From Hericium rajendrae (lineage: Eukaryota > Basidiomycota > Agaricomycetes > Russulales > Hericiaceae), in assembly GCA_033439255.1 (NCBI GenBank), contig CM065878.1, positions 3,286,001 through 3,350,000 of the forward strand: a stretch of DNA of 64,000 bases, given 5' to 3'. A program made the position numbers and the translations under genes. The notes under the pieces are model-generated. The model was given only the letters and a program-made list of their open reading frames with translations, had not been told where the DNA came from and made no database searches. This document shows positions 1 to 10,734 of the stretch, piece by piece. The first letter of the stretch is position 1; the number at the start of each line of letters is the position of its first letter.

Positions 1-472
1 GAGTAACATGAGTCTGCAAAAGGTGTCGAAAACGTCGGATATCAAAAGTACCATCAGCATCGAGCACGACAGCAACCTTGTTCCACCCAGTCAAGTCGGA
101 TGGAAGGATACATGTGACTATGAGGTGATAAAGCAGGTGTGTCTTGCCGGAGGATGCAGAGCCCTGGATTTCGATGACGTCTCCTCGGCGGATAGACAAC
201 GAGCTGATGTTGATGTCGGTCGGTGAGGCCAAAGGTTGCCATCAAGTGCTGGGATATGCGTTTTTCCTATAGGCGCCGCTGTGGAGAAATTGAGCTATCA
301 TGTGCTCGATGAGACGAGCGGGACTAACTCTCGCGTCTAACGGCGGTTAATAACTGCAAAATAGATGTTCATCAGACGGACAATCACAGCTGCATGGATC
401 TCGTACATTCTGCAGCGATTCTGACTGGACCTGGCCAAGCGCATTTTCAAGAAAACGAGGGGAGTTTTCCAT
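1..472 (-). CDS. XRCC2: XRCC2-like RecA-family repair ATPase, 3' end outside window
   Basis: RAD51-paralogue of the XRCC2 type, a homologous-recombination protein that in other eukaryotes acts with further RAD51 paralogues in the nucleus. Reading down from about 215, the protein shows RRGDVIEIQG, the Walker A box GSASSGKT, then HLLYHLIVTCILP and VVLDADGTFD. This is the order and wording of the XRCC2 core. The C-terminal part lies beyond base 1. Upstream, HMIAQFLHSG (about 305-275) looks like the family's N-terminal helix, but the frame linking it to the core meets a TGA at 242-244. Two single-base gaps (near 270 and 230) would remove that problem and fit the error pattern of the window. The ATG at 470-472 is only a guess. 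The gene diverges from the coiled-coil gene starting at 734. Confidence 0.75.
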
Positions 473-733
473 GGTGGGGTGGTGTGCGTGGTGAAGTTGC
501 AAGTCGCGCTCATCGAAGAGACGAGAGCGGGTGAGCGCCTCCACGTGACCGCGAGGCAGTGGCTGGGAGAGCGGCTGCCAGCAGGAAAGTGGCTTGCCTT
601 AGCGACGCTCAAGCAAGCACTCTTTCCCGTCATCTCCATCCAAGAACACGCCGCAGCAGATCACGACTCCAAAAGTACATTCACGCCCTCAAGTTTGCAC
701 GATTTTCACGACGATACCTTCACGATACCCACC

Positions 734-3257
734 ATGACCTCGCATGGCGCTCGCGTCACACCGCCAGCTTCAAGGCGGCAGTCCGCGTCTGTCGCAGCTC
801 CCGCACCGTCTAACTCTATTGCTCGAGGCGCAACCGCACGTTCCGCTGTTAATTCCCGTGTTTCGTCGACCTTGTCTGCCCCCGCGCGCAGGGGTTCCAT
901 TAACAAGGTCGCACCTCCGCCAGCCATTAATGGCGAAAGTCGTGAATCTTTGGCAGCCAATCTCAAGCACGAGACTGATCAGAAGGAACAAGTGCGTCAA
1001 ATTTCTTTTTACACTGGTATGTATGCAGAGGGCCTACAACTTGATGCACAGCTTCTTGTCCAACTTCAAACCAAAGAACAGACGATCACTACGCTGACCA
1101 AAGAGAACAGCAGCCTTTCGTCTGCGCTCAATGCAGCTGAGACCAGATTATCAGAGCTTTATACCGAGCAAGCCAGGATGGAGGAAGAGCTCTCTGCACG
1201 TATCGAAGTTGTCGACAAACTTCGGTCCCAGGTCCGTGAGCTGGAGAGAGAGAAGAGAGACCTCCATCGCCGCTATAACGAGCAGGTCCGCGCTTCATTT
1301 CTCTCCTGTATTATTCGCAGCCTGATCGCTCGTCTGCTCATCAGACATCAACATTTGATGCCGAACGTCAAGCGTTCTACGATAACGAGCAGCATCTCAA
1401 GTCTCGTATTCAATCGCTGACACAGGCACGGAAAGAGCCACTAGTCCCCAGGTCTCCATCCATTATCATCGATTCAGAATCTGAGGCTGAGACGGAAGAT
1501 GAGGATGAACCTTCGCAACCGAACACACCGTCGCAGAAAAATCAGGACCTCCCATCCGAGTCGGAGCCTGCTGAAATGACATCGCTCAGACTTGAGCTTT
1601 CCACCCTATCGACTTCGTATGGTTCCCTGCAGAGCACTTTGCTTCTCCTGCAGACCCAGCTCATTGATCTCAAGCGGGTGAATAACGGGTTACAGGAAGA
1701 AAACGAGAGCTACAATATTCTTCTTCGGGAGAAGACCTTGAGCGGGCAGTACGACCTCATGAAGCAAGTTGGCGGTGGCAGCGTATCTTCCAGCGAACAA
1801 GGCGATGACGAGGATGATATTGACGGCGACGTCGGTAGCATGAAGAGTCCGAGTCGCCCCCGCAGCGTACTCGACACCGTGCATGAGCACACAGAAGAAG
1901 TGTTGGATCCCGATTATGCCAAGGCCGGTGAGGGGCAAGAGGAGAAGGGTGAATCCGAAGACCCTGATCGTGATGCGCTCGCATCCCCTCGCAGCGCGCG
2001 TCATCCTCGCCATGGTCGCAGGCGGACTACCTCTACTGCATCTCGCTCTCCCAGCGCCCGTGGCGAATCACTCGCTGATTTACCTATCACTGGCCCAGGT
2101 TTGGATCTGGCGGCTGAACTTGGGCGCGCAGAGAACAAAGATGTGCTTGAAGGACGCGCCGTCGACGACCGCGACCATTCTGTTCTCGGCAAAGGTGGCA
2201 AGCGAGGCAAGAAAGGCTCATCAGAATCTAACCGGAAGATATCGTACCCCTCGGACGTTGGTGGTCTGGACCCAAGCACTTCACTCAACGATGTCGAGTC
2301 GATGCGGACCGAGATCAAGTCTCTCAAAGACGCGAATAAGGCGCTTTCCCTTTACGCTTCCAAGATTATTGATCGCATCATCTCGCAGGAGGGCTTCGAG
2401 CATGTTTTGGCAGTCGACTACGACAAACTCCCACCCACTCCATCTACTGCCACTGGTCCGGGATCGGCGACGCTCGGGGCCCTTCTGTAAGCCAGAAGAT
2501 GCAAAGGCGTGCTACGATGTTCTCGCGCTCTACTTCCAACCCTGCGCCACCGTCCCCTCAGCCAGAGCGACTCACTACCTTCGACTCTCCGCCTTTGAAC
2601 AACAACAGCTCAAACCTCAATCCTCCGATATCGCGCCAGAGGCGCTCTCTCTCCTTTGATTGGCGCGGATTCTCTGTATTTGGTGGAGATAAGAAAGCGG
2701 ACGCCACCAACCTTCGGCCGCTGACTCTGAAGGCCGGTGCGCCGACTGTCACCGGCGCCAGGAAGCTCGAGACCCAAGAAGACGAGGAAGACCGGCGCGA
2801 ACGCGAGCGCCTCAACGCGACCATGAAGCTCATGGGGATCGATAAGCCCCCAGCGCCTGCGCCTGCGATGCAGAAGAGCTTCTCTACGCCGGCCCCCAGC
2901 GCAAATTCTCCTTTGCCAACTTCCACGAATACCAGTCGGTTCTCCTTCTTCCGTAGCAAATCCACGACGGGCTCGGACGCCGGGTCGACCAAATCAGCTC
3001 CAGCGACACATGACAGTCCCACCACCTTGACGCAGGAGGCGCTTGTCCAGGCAGAAGCTGAGAACTCGCTGGCCGCGCTCGACGCGCAGGAGCGCGCTTT
3101 GAGCGCAGAACTTGCCAAGGGGTTAAGCGGTGGATTCACCGAAATTGGTCCACGGCGTAAGTCGGGGAGTAGACGGAGCCGCACAAGTGGTGGTGGGAGT
3201 GGAAGCACCGTGTGGAGCGCTGGCATGGCGCATGGAGAGGATGACGGGGAATCATAA
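734..3257 (+). CDS. Long coiled-coil protein with disordered Ser-rich tail
   Basis: Conserved fungal coiled-coil protein; I do not know its function. Residues of about 80-190 and again after 250 are heptad-rich (LTKENSSLSSALNAAETRLS and similar). Acidic, disordered stretches follow, then a short conserved-looking helix, SLYASKIIDRI, before GFEHVLAVDYD. The C-terminal third is Ser/Pro/Arg-rich, with RRSLSFDWRGFSVFG and a charged helix DEEDRRERERLNATMKL. One intron (1286-1344) joins YNEQ to TSTFDAERQAFY. The frame changes near 2480-2490: GPGSATLGA must continue into SVSQKMQRRATMFSRS, which one extra base in a G/C run would allow. No room exists there for an intron. A Sec2-like exchange-factor coil is a possible alternative reading, but I see no proof of it. 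Confidence 0.7.
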
Positions 3258-3648
3258 ACTCCAGAAAGGCAATCGGGTTGAGGTTCATGTTGTGAGAACA
3301 GTCTCGCATCTAAATTACTCTGGGCCAAGTTCTTTTCTGACTATGCTCGCCACTGCGTATCTTTCAAGTCTCCAGTGCCCTAGGTTCTTTGTTTTGATAC
3401 CTTGTGCCCTTATTTCTCTGGTCTCGCGTCATACTCATTCATACCTTTCGCTTTCGCCCGCTGCATTTCGCATATCATGTTCGATATATACCCGCACGAA
3501 TATGTACTACATCTGGAGGACCCGCAGCAATGCACACTATGTTTACTATCTATCGACGCGATAGCACATTGCATGTGCGTCAATATGGCATAATATAGCT
3601 CCATAATGGAAGAGCACGGAATTCTGACAGATCCGCATGGCAAGGACG
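3258..3648. other. Convergent 3' spacer
   Basis: Space between the stop codons of the coiled-coil gene (+) and SLX9 (-). It is AT-richer than the flanks and contains only short chance reading frames. It presumably holds both 3' untranslated regions. I see no other feature. Confidence 0.5.
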
Positions 3649-4486
3649 CTACGAAGGTTTGACTTGCAAAAGGGTATTTTGAGCGTGTGTGCGGATTGTC
3701 TGAAAAGGATTGGCAGCGAACTCAGGGTTCGATCGAATCATAGGCTGTCGTAGCTGCTCGGCCTTCCTACCTCCCCGATTGTCAGTGTTCTGCCCGATCG
3801 AAGCGCGAGAAGAGAACTTACAACGCCCGCTTCCGCTGCGAACGCTTGAGCGGGGTTCCCTTCCCCTCCCCGATTTGCCCTGGTCGCGGGCGGGCGCTCC
3901 GTTTGTCGTCTGCTGGAGCGTCTGCAGTGTCCTTCTCGGCGTCCCCGCCGGCTGATCGTGACGGTGTCGCTTCGCCGCCCTCAACGGCGGCGATAGCATT
4001 TTTGATGGTCTCAAGGCCGCCGCCTACCTGCTCTTTCTCTCTCCGCTTGAGCCGCCGGTTGTGTGATTTAGAGTAGGGCGAGCGCGAAGCCTCTAAGCCT
4101 AAAGCATTTGAAATGAGCGGCTGTACTCATAAAATTGTGATGCAAACAGACGCTGCATAAACAGCTCGTGCTTGAGCAACTGCTTCTCCTTTTTCTTCAA
4201 GCGCTGTTCAGACTCGCCATCAAGATTTTCCAACACTTCATTGCCCTGGAGAGATTAACCGATATCAATGAGTGGAGCACGGGCTGCGATGTCCTTGACA
4301 AACCGATATATCTGCAGATGCTCCAAGGTCCACATGTTCCACAGCATTGTCTTGTACAGCAAATTGTCGTTTCAATGGTTTGGCCGATGGCGCATGAGCG
4401 GATGCGCGCGATCGACGAGCTGCTTTCGGCTGCCTTGCACAGAAATATGTCATTTAGATCATGCCTACAACGCTCAGTCTTACCAT
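3649..4486 (-). CDS. SLX9: Ribosome biogenesis protein SLX9/FAM207A
   Basis: Nucleolar factor of the SLX9/FAM207A family, needed for 18S rRNA maturation and pre-40S export in yeast. The family's landmarks appear in order: MPKAARRSRASAHAPS at the N terminus, KRQFAVQDNAVEHVDLG, then KKKEKQLLKHELFMQRLEA, YSKSHNRRLKRREKEQ, SQRKRAL and the closing NPFQTIRTHAQNTLL. Four introns are needed. The first interrupts the gene directly after the initiator ATG (4484-4486): ATG, then gtaaga, with the coding sequence resuming at 4429 with CCG AAA. This is the only start that gives the family's MPK opening. The fourth intron joins GTT-phase exons to give RALKAEQLRQPM. Stop codon at 3649-3651. No frameshift is needed here. 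It is transcribed toward the coiled-coil gene. Confidence 0.88.
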
Positions 4487-5552
4487 TGGATCAGCTATGC
4501 CTGTGAAGGAACCAATGAGACCCGACGTAACAACTCTGTCTTACAGTCTAACAACACGTACCCTTGTGCGATTTAGGTCAGGACTGTCTTCAACGAAGTG
4601 GAACAGGAGTCAAGCGGAGTTAGCAAAGTGTGCGTATTGCACGGAGCATTACGTAAAACGTGATTAGTGTGTTTACAATTGTTATGCTGCAACCTCTGAT
4701 CTTAACAAGCGCAAACAAATCCGCCGATTTCCCGATTTGATCTTCGCTTTCCCGATCGGCTGGGAACCGGTCCTGGCTCAGCGCTCAATGCTCAGCAACG
4801 AACTGCCAGTGCCACAGCCAATGGCAGACTGCGCACGGTGAAGTAACTCATCTATCGAGGAAATAAAGAACAAGCGCGCGACGGTTTTGTTCGCCAAAGC
4901 TTGGCTCAACCAATGTGAACGGTCGTCGGTCACCGGGCATAGCACAGATTGACGACGATCATAGCTCGACGCCCGTTGTGCTCATCAAAATGCCCATTAT
5001 AAGCATGGCGCTGGCCGATGATCTCAACTCGGATACCAAGAAATACCAAGGAATTTGGGCGCACATTTGAAACTCATAGTTGGCGTTATGAGGTGAGAAA
5101 CAGTCGCGATGCAGTAAAACGCCCATGCGGCTGTACCGAGACCATTCAATGCGCGGCGCAAGCCGTTCATTAAAGTCGCAGTATATCGCATGGGATATAT
5201 GCCGGTAGATATCATACGTCCTGTACGTTGACGTCGAGCTCGAAACGCAATGATGTAGTATATTGAATATACTAGTGATGATGCATGTAGTCATCTAAAC
5301 CCTAATGAGTTAGACTGTCAGTTGAACGGTCCTGTGTCCACGGTCACAAAACATCCTTCGCAGCTTGCGCTGCGGAGAAGAAGAATAATCAACAGGCTGT
5401 CAAGCCTCCAATCAACAGCCATCTAGGAAGCTGCAGCAATGGGCATGACGACCGAGGCCTCCTGAATGCATGGATACTCCCTCATCTCAAAAGGTCGACG
5501 TCCTCTAGGTCTTGTCCGTCTGCAAATAAATCTAACGCCACCGCAGTGTAAA
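4487..5552. other. Gene-free spacer
   Basis: About 1.1 kb between the start of SLX9 and the stop of the transporter gene. Reading frames here are short, start at rare codons and show no recognisable motif. It should contain the SLX9 promoter and the transporter 3' untranslated region. Nothing else is seen. Confidence 0.45.
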
Positions 5553-7286
5553 TTAAGAATCCTCTTCTTCGCCCTGCTCAACAACAATAACATCGTCCGG
5601 TGGTTTCCTCGAGTCCTCGACTCCCACCACGACGAAACTACCAATGACCAACAGGGCGCCAAAGATCACCTGGGCTTTCACCGGATGATGCAGCCAGAGA
5701 TCACCGACGACAGCCAGCGGCATGGTCAGGCTGAGACCGATGGTGACAACGAGCGGTGTCGTCTTCAGCATGGCGATCACGTAAATGTAGTCGCTTGACA
5801 GCGTGATGAACATCTGTAAAGTCAGAGGTTAGTTGCCGTCCGTGGCATAGACTGAATGGAGCTTACGTTGATGAGGACGCCCGCAACCACTTTACCTGTG
5901 CTGGGCATCTCAAACCTCTCAACCCCGGTCAAGTGAAGCAGCACGCCGACAGGCCAGCATGACAGGATGTTGAACAGCCCGACGAAGCCGAAAAAGAGCT
6001 GCATATCGATGCGCGATTCGTGAGCGGATGCGAACCTTCAGCAATGTGACGTACAGGCATAGAAGGCGGCAGACAGGAGGGCGAGGAAGTCGCCGAGAAG
6101 GGGCATCGTGCCCTGAGGTGCGGCTGGAGGTTCGGCTGCAGCTGGCACGGTAGGTTGTGAATCTGACAATGAAACCAAGACGACACCGCCAAAACTGTGA
6201 GGTTGATGTATAAGCCCGGAGGAAATAAAAGAATATAGACGATTATACCTGACTACGACGGCAGCTATCTTCGCAAGGGTAAGAGTTTCGACTTTGAATA
6301 TCCGCCCAATTGCGAGCGTGAAGAACCTGAGGATAATACATCATGGTCAGGACTACTTAAATGGCAATCGTATGCAAACGTACCACTCATGCTGGACAAA
6401 ATGGTTGCACTCGCGACACTGGTATAATCCAGCGATGCATTTAAGGACCAGTTCGCGACAAACCAGAAAAAGCAGAAGACGGAAGCGAGTTTCGCCGTCT
6501 CAAGAATCGTAAGGGGTGGAAGGGGCACGACATGTAATTTGGGGCCCTCGAATGGAATATAAAGATTGCGCGGACTCTGCGCAGTCGTACGTTTGAGTTC
6601 ATCGTCTCGGCCTCCACGCGACCGACGACGTACCGTTGGCAGTATATCGTCCGGTGGCTCTTCCTCAGAAACAAGGGGCTGGTACTCATCAGGAGGCCTA
6701 ATGCACAAAATTGTCCATCAGATATCTTGGAAGGGTGGACGCTGTATGACGTACTGTCTTCGTTCAACGTCATCCGTGTTTCCAAAGTGCCGTTTCCAGA
6801 GACTCCGGATGAGGAATGGTATCAGATACAGAGAGAACGCGCTCGTGTTCATATAAGTGATACTAGGGTCGCTTAGCTTTCGACCGGTCTTCATGCACGT
6901 AGCCAGCGCAGCACTCACAGGAAGGGTTTCTCGTATCCTCCGACAAACAGATCCTGATAGTGAATCAGCGGGAAGTCACACGAGCAGCAAGCCGCCTACT
7001 CACCTGCGTGACGAAATTCGAACTCGTCCATAGGAAGACGACCACAAGCAGCAGCCCGATGCCTATGGCGTAGTCACGCCTGTCCTGGAGTCGCGTGAGC
7101 GGCAACTTGCCGCGGGACCTGGCCTCGGAGGGGGAGCGGGACGGTAAAGGACTCCATCTGGATGTCGAGGGGCGCAGGTGAGGATGTAGGGATGGGGTCG
7201 GTGGGTGTCAGGCATATATCATCGCTTTGAAGGGGAAGGCCTGAGCCTGCCCGTTGTGAGTGAGAGAGACGCGTAACCGCAGTCAT
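5553..7286 (-). CDS. SLC35F/YML018C-type membrane transporter (EamA-like)
   Basis: Multi-pass drug/metabolite-superfamily transporter, close to yeast vacuolar-membrane protein YML018C and animal SLC35F5; its substrate is unknown. The first membrane helix, DYAIGIGLLLVVVFLW followed by TSSNFVTQ, is diagnostic. Later exons give FVGGYEKPF-like sequence, LNASLDYTSVASATILSSMS (the family's second conserved stretch), LLGDFLALLSAAFYACT, QLFFGFVGLFNILSCWPVGV and finally LKTTPLVVTIGLSLTMPLAV. The acidic tail EQGEEEDS ends at 5553. At least six introns are present. The start is uncertain: the frame from the ATG at 7284-7286 does not match the frame carrying LPSRSPSEARSRGKLPLT at about 7160-7110, so either a further intron or a one-base error lies between them. 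Confidence 0.82.
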
Positions 7287-7682
7287 TCAACGCTGCGTGC
7301 GCAGATTGCGCCATAGCGCGCGGACGGCGGTTACCTTATCAAGTCGACTCATTCGTGGTTCCACCGATGATAGCCGCACGCGTATATTCACTCATTCATG
7401 ATGCACGATAAGGACTTCCATTGACAAGATGTGGGTAAAGGTATGAGGGTGCCGCAGAATTAGTACATAAGCATAGATCGATGCATCCACAGAATACAGA
7501 TGAGTCCGTAGATTGAACTGTAACATGTACAACTGAAATAGGATGGCAAAGACGCTAGATTGAAGAGGGACTTTAAGGAAAGATGAGAAATGAAACACAA
7601 GAGAAAGTAGGCGGGACTCGTCCCAAATCATGCGGATTTAATGGTAGGGTGATGGCAAGGCAAATGTAAGAGGAAAGGGTGA
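7287..7682. other. Spacer between two minus-strand genes
   Basis: Promoter side of the transporter gene and 3' flank of the next minus-strand gene. AT-rich, with no convincing coding sequence or repeat. Confidence 0.45.
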
Positions 7683-8876
7683 CTACTTCCTAGTTAACGG
7701 AGTGCTCCATGTTGGTAGTGACGGCGCATGGTGAATCTTGACCTTCTCAAAGATCCGATACAGACTGATGACCAAGTTGAAGCAATACATCAGTAGCCCT
7801 ACGCCCACAAGACTGATGAGGGCGACTTGGTCATCACATAGCGTATCGCCCACTCCGTGCTCGCCTCGTCCGACAGGACCAATGGGACTCTCCGGTCGCG
7901 GTAGGCTGCTGTACCATGATGTTGCAGATGCATCCGCGCAGGGTATGAGTGAAGTGAAAAAGTTGTCGAAACATAGCGAAAGGGCAGCCGACCAGGCGCA
8001 GATGAAAAGGACCTCAAGAAGGGTGTGTGCGAGCTTCCCCGATGTCCGCCACAGACCGAGCGGTTTTCCAAAGTATTCAAGCTATAGTTGAGGACTTAGA
8101 TACCACTAAACAAGCATTCAATTTGACGACGTACGTAGATGGCCACCATGACGTGCACCAGAGTCAAAGGGGCAAAAATCACGACCAGAGTGCTATAGGA
8201 ACAAAGCAGAATGGCGTGAATATCGATGCGGAGGTGTATCGTTGGATACTTACGGAGAGGATCCTAATGCCCCGCTGATCCCGTTGGATGATTCTATCTG
8301 GCGTATCCGAATAGCAATCGCCAGGGCTGCAGTTGTGAAAGTGATGTTGACGAAGCGGAAGAGCTGGTACAGAAAATAAGTTGCGCTGTCGTACACTCAC
8401 CAGCGATCTACTCACCAGTGGAACATAGGTATTGTGCAATAGATATGCTCTGGCCCTCTTCTTTAATCTAGCCCAGCGTCCGAGATCCCCGAGCTTGTCC
8501 TTTGAGCCTTTCTCGTCTTCTCTATGTGTGTTATCTATTGCTCGTAGACGCCATGCAACGAGCGATCCACTGGCCTCGCCGTCCAGGGAGAGTCCCAGCC
8601 TGGCGTTTGGCTCTGCGCGAGGGTGAAAGGAGCGGGCGTCGGGGTCGGCATTGTTAACTGCAGCCCCCAGTCTTTTGGGTGCGATGACGCTGGCGGCTCT
8701 GGGGGCCTCCCAAATACGTCGTCCTCGTCAGAGCCATGTCCATGCGAGGAGGTTTTCCAGCCGAGGTGCTCTAGCACGGGCGTGGACTTCTTTGCTGACT
8801 GCCGAGAAGGTCCTGCTTCCGGAATGCTCGACTCTGCGGAGGGACGATGGTGACGATTGAATGTCCACCATCGCAT
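7683..8876 (-). CDS. Conserved four-helix membrane protein (MARVEL-like), basidiomycete family
   Basis: Integral membrane protein of unknown function. The cytosolic N-terminal region starts [13 protein letters not shown] and is rich in Ser, Pro and His, with [16 protein letters not shown] near its end. Four hydrophobic helices follow: [60 protein letters not shown] and [20 protein letters not shown]. Between helices 2 and 3 lies [20 protein letters not shown], a stretch I associate with a family found widely in Agaricomycetes. The four-helix layout resembles MARVEL proteins, but I cannot show homology. The stop is at 7683-7685. A one-base gap near 8535 is needed to join SLHGVYEQ to the basic stretch [20 protein letters not shown]. 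It diverges from the FAM192A gene. Confidence 0.75.
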
Positions 8877-9653
8877 ATGTTCAGAATCTGGGGCTCGCCC
8901 AAATGATGATTGATAGGAGATGGCATCGGAACGGCGGGCTTCGGAGGTGTGATGGGAGCCGCCGGGGGAAGGTGGGGCTAGATGGATGGAGTCTGTGGGG
9001 GAGGGTGGTTCGTCCCTGGCCCACGCTACTCGGCAGAGAAAAGATTGGCTGAATAAGATTGAGGACGTAGAACATAAGATACGACGCACGGGGCACTGTG
9101 ACCACAGTCTTTACTGAGGCAGCGGGAGCGACCCTTCTATGAGTGCTTTGCGATCTCGCGAAGCTAGCATTGGAATTGGCGGAATTGGCGGAAGGAAGAG
9201 GGTCGTCAGTCATCGGAGGCGATGAAGAGGCCTCAGCCAGCTCCTTTGCCGTTGAAAGGAGGGGAGCGGAAGAGAGAGCGAGGGAGCGGGAAGAAGGACT
9301 ATGGTGACATGAACAGGGTTATGGAATGCCGAGAGCTGCTCACTGCTCCGCTGTACCTTAGCTTCTAGGCGTGGTGGGGCTAACATCAACTTATCCGACA
9401 TCGCCCGCTCTTATGCACGTTGCAGCATGTCCATTTTCAACGTGCGCATTGCATAACTACTGCATATTTGTGCAGTTCATCTCATTAAATCCATGCTTGG
9501 CTTTGTTCTGTTTTCTGTTGGGTCGACAAACTGTTGATGAGCGTCCCTTCTCGGCCCCACGGCGCCGATGTCTGTTTGGTGCTGTGTATCGCGGTGTGTC
9601 CGTCCATCGCATCGGCGCGCTCAGCTCCGTCCCTTTCCTTAAACTTCCACAAC
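8877..9653. promoter_or_regulatory. Divergent spacer, probable promoters
   Basis: 777 bases between the starts of the four-helix membrane protein (-) and FAM192A (+). GC-rich and purine-rich in its left half. The open frames here give no family match and probably lie in the 5' leader of the minus-strand gene. No specific operator or TATA element can be assigned. Confidence 0.4.
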
Positions 9654-10587
9654 ATGGCTGAGGAATCAATCCCATCCATCTCATCGGGCGTAGTCGGCTC
9701 GCGCTTCGTCTCGCAGACCGACATTGAATCCGCGAGAGAGCGCAGGGAGGAGCAATGGAAAGCCGCTTATGCAAGGTGCGTCTCTTTCCCTTCTGCACGA
9801 GGCGCAGCTCCAACCTCGCCATCTCTAGACTAGGCCAGGAGCCACCACCAGTTCCCCAAGAAGATGCTTATGACGGGCGGAGTCTCGCGGAGGTACACGT
9901 TGTTCATCTTTGTTATGATGCCCACAATTGACAACCCCATTGATTGACCACGCCTGATGGTGCTATCATTTGACAGAAATTGGCTGCGAACAAGGTAAGC
10001 TGATATCATCACGCCGCAGTTTGCAGCAGTACCTGCTGCTGCGGTGTGGATTGTGATTGGCAACTGACTTGTCGCAGGCTGCCAAGCAAGAAGAATGGGA
10101 GAGAAGACCAAACTCGCAAACCAGTTTCGCGCTCTCGAGGAAGATGAGATCATGTTCCTTGATTCCGTCCGCGAGGCGCAGGAATTGGAAGAACGCAAAC
10201 GCAAAGAGCGCGATGGAGAGGAGGTCAAAGGCTTCAGAGAGTGATTACGTTTTCCTCACACAGGTATCATCAGATGCTGATCCCCGTTCGACATGCAGAG
10301 CTATCGCTGCGAGAATCGTCATCAAGTCACCACCACTGATATCACCACCGGCCGACTCTGGACCGAGTTTGACCGATGTGAAACCGACCGCCAAGCCGAC
10401 TGCACCGCCAAAGAAAGACAGTAAGAAGTCGATGAAGGGCATTATTGTCAAGAAGAAGGCAAAGCCCATCGGCGAGAGCAAACCTTCAGCCGGACCCGCA
10501 GTGTCCAGTGCGAAAACAGCTTCAGATGACGCCAAAGCATCAAAGGATGAGGAACCAGGAGCAAAACGTAGGAAAGTAACTTCGTAG
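9654..10587 (+). CDS. FAM192A/NIP30-family nuclear protein (Fyv6-like)
   Basis: NIP30-domain protein, the family of human FAM192A (PSME3IP1) and yeast Fyv6, a factor of the second splicing step. The N-terminal domain is clear: GVVGSRFVSQTDIESARERR, EEQWKAAYAR, LGQEPPPVPQEDAYDGRSL, KLAANKAAKQEEWE, then KTKLANQFRALEEDE and FLDSVREAQELEERKRKE. A Lys/Pro-rich tail ends EPGAKRRKVTS. The four introns fall after AYAR, after SLAE, after LAANK and between VKGFRE and AIAARIVIK. One base is missing near 10101 (TGG GAG GAG AAG is expected); without it the protein derails. Start ATG at 9654-9656. Its stop is only 147 bases from the ESS2 stop on the other strand. Confidence 0.85.
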
Positions 10588-10734
10588 TCCTGTGATAGAT
10601 ATACTTTGCTATAGCGCCGCGATACTTTCTGTATGTATAATTTTTAATCACTTTGAGCAGCATCGAGACCTGTAATCTCCATTTTCAATGATAATTAGGT
10701 ATATTCAGTGTCCAGTGCACTATGTAGTATTCCA

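Noticed and set aside
2558-3328. Minus-strand open frame of 256 codons opposite the coiled-coil gene's tail
   Set aside because: It is the antisense shadow of a GC-rich, Ser-rich coding exon and has no family features.
3721-3745. tRNA T-arm-like sequence ggttcgatc
   Set aside because: The flanks cannot pair, no other tRNA arm is present, and the bases lie in the last exon of SLX9.
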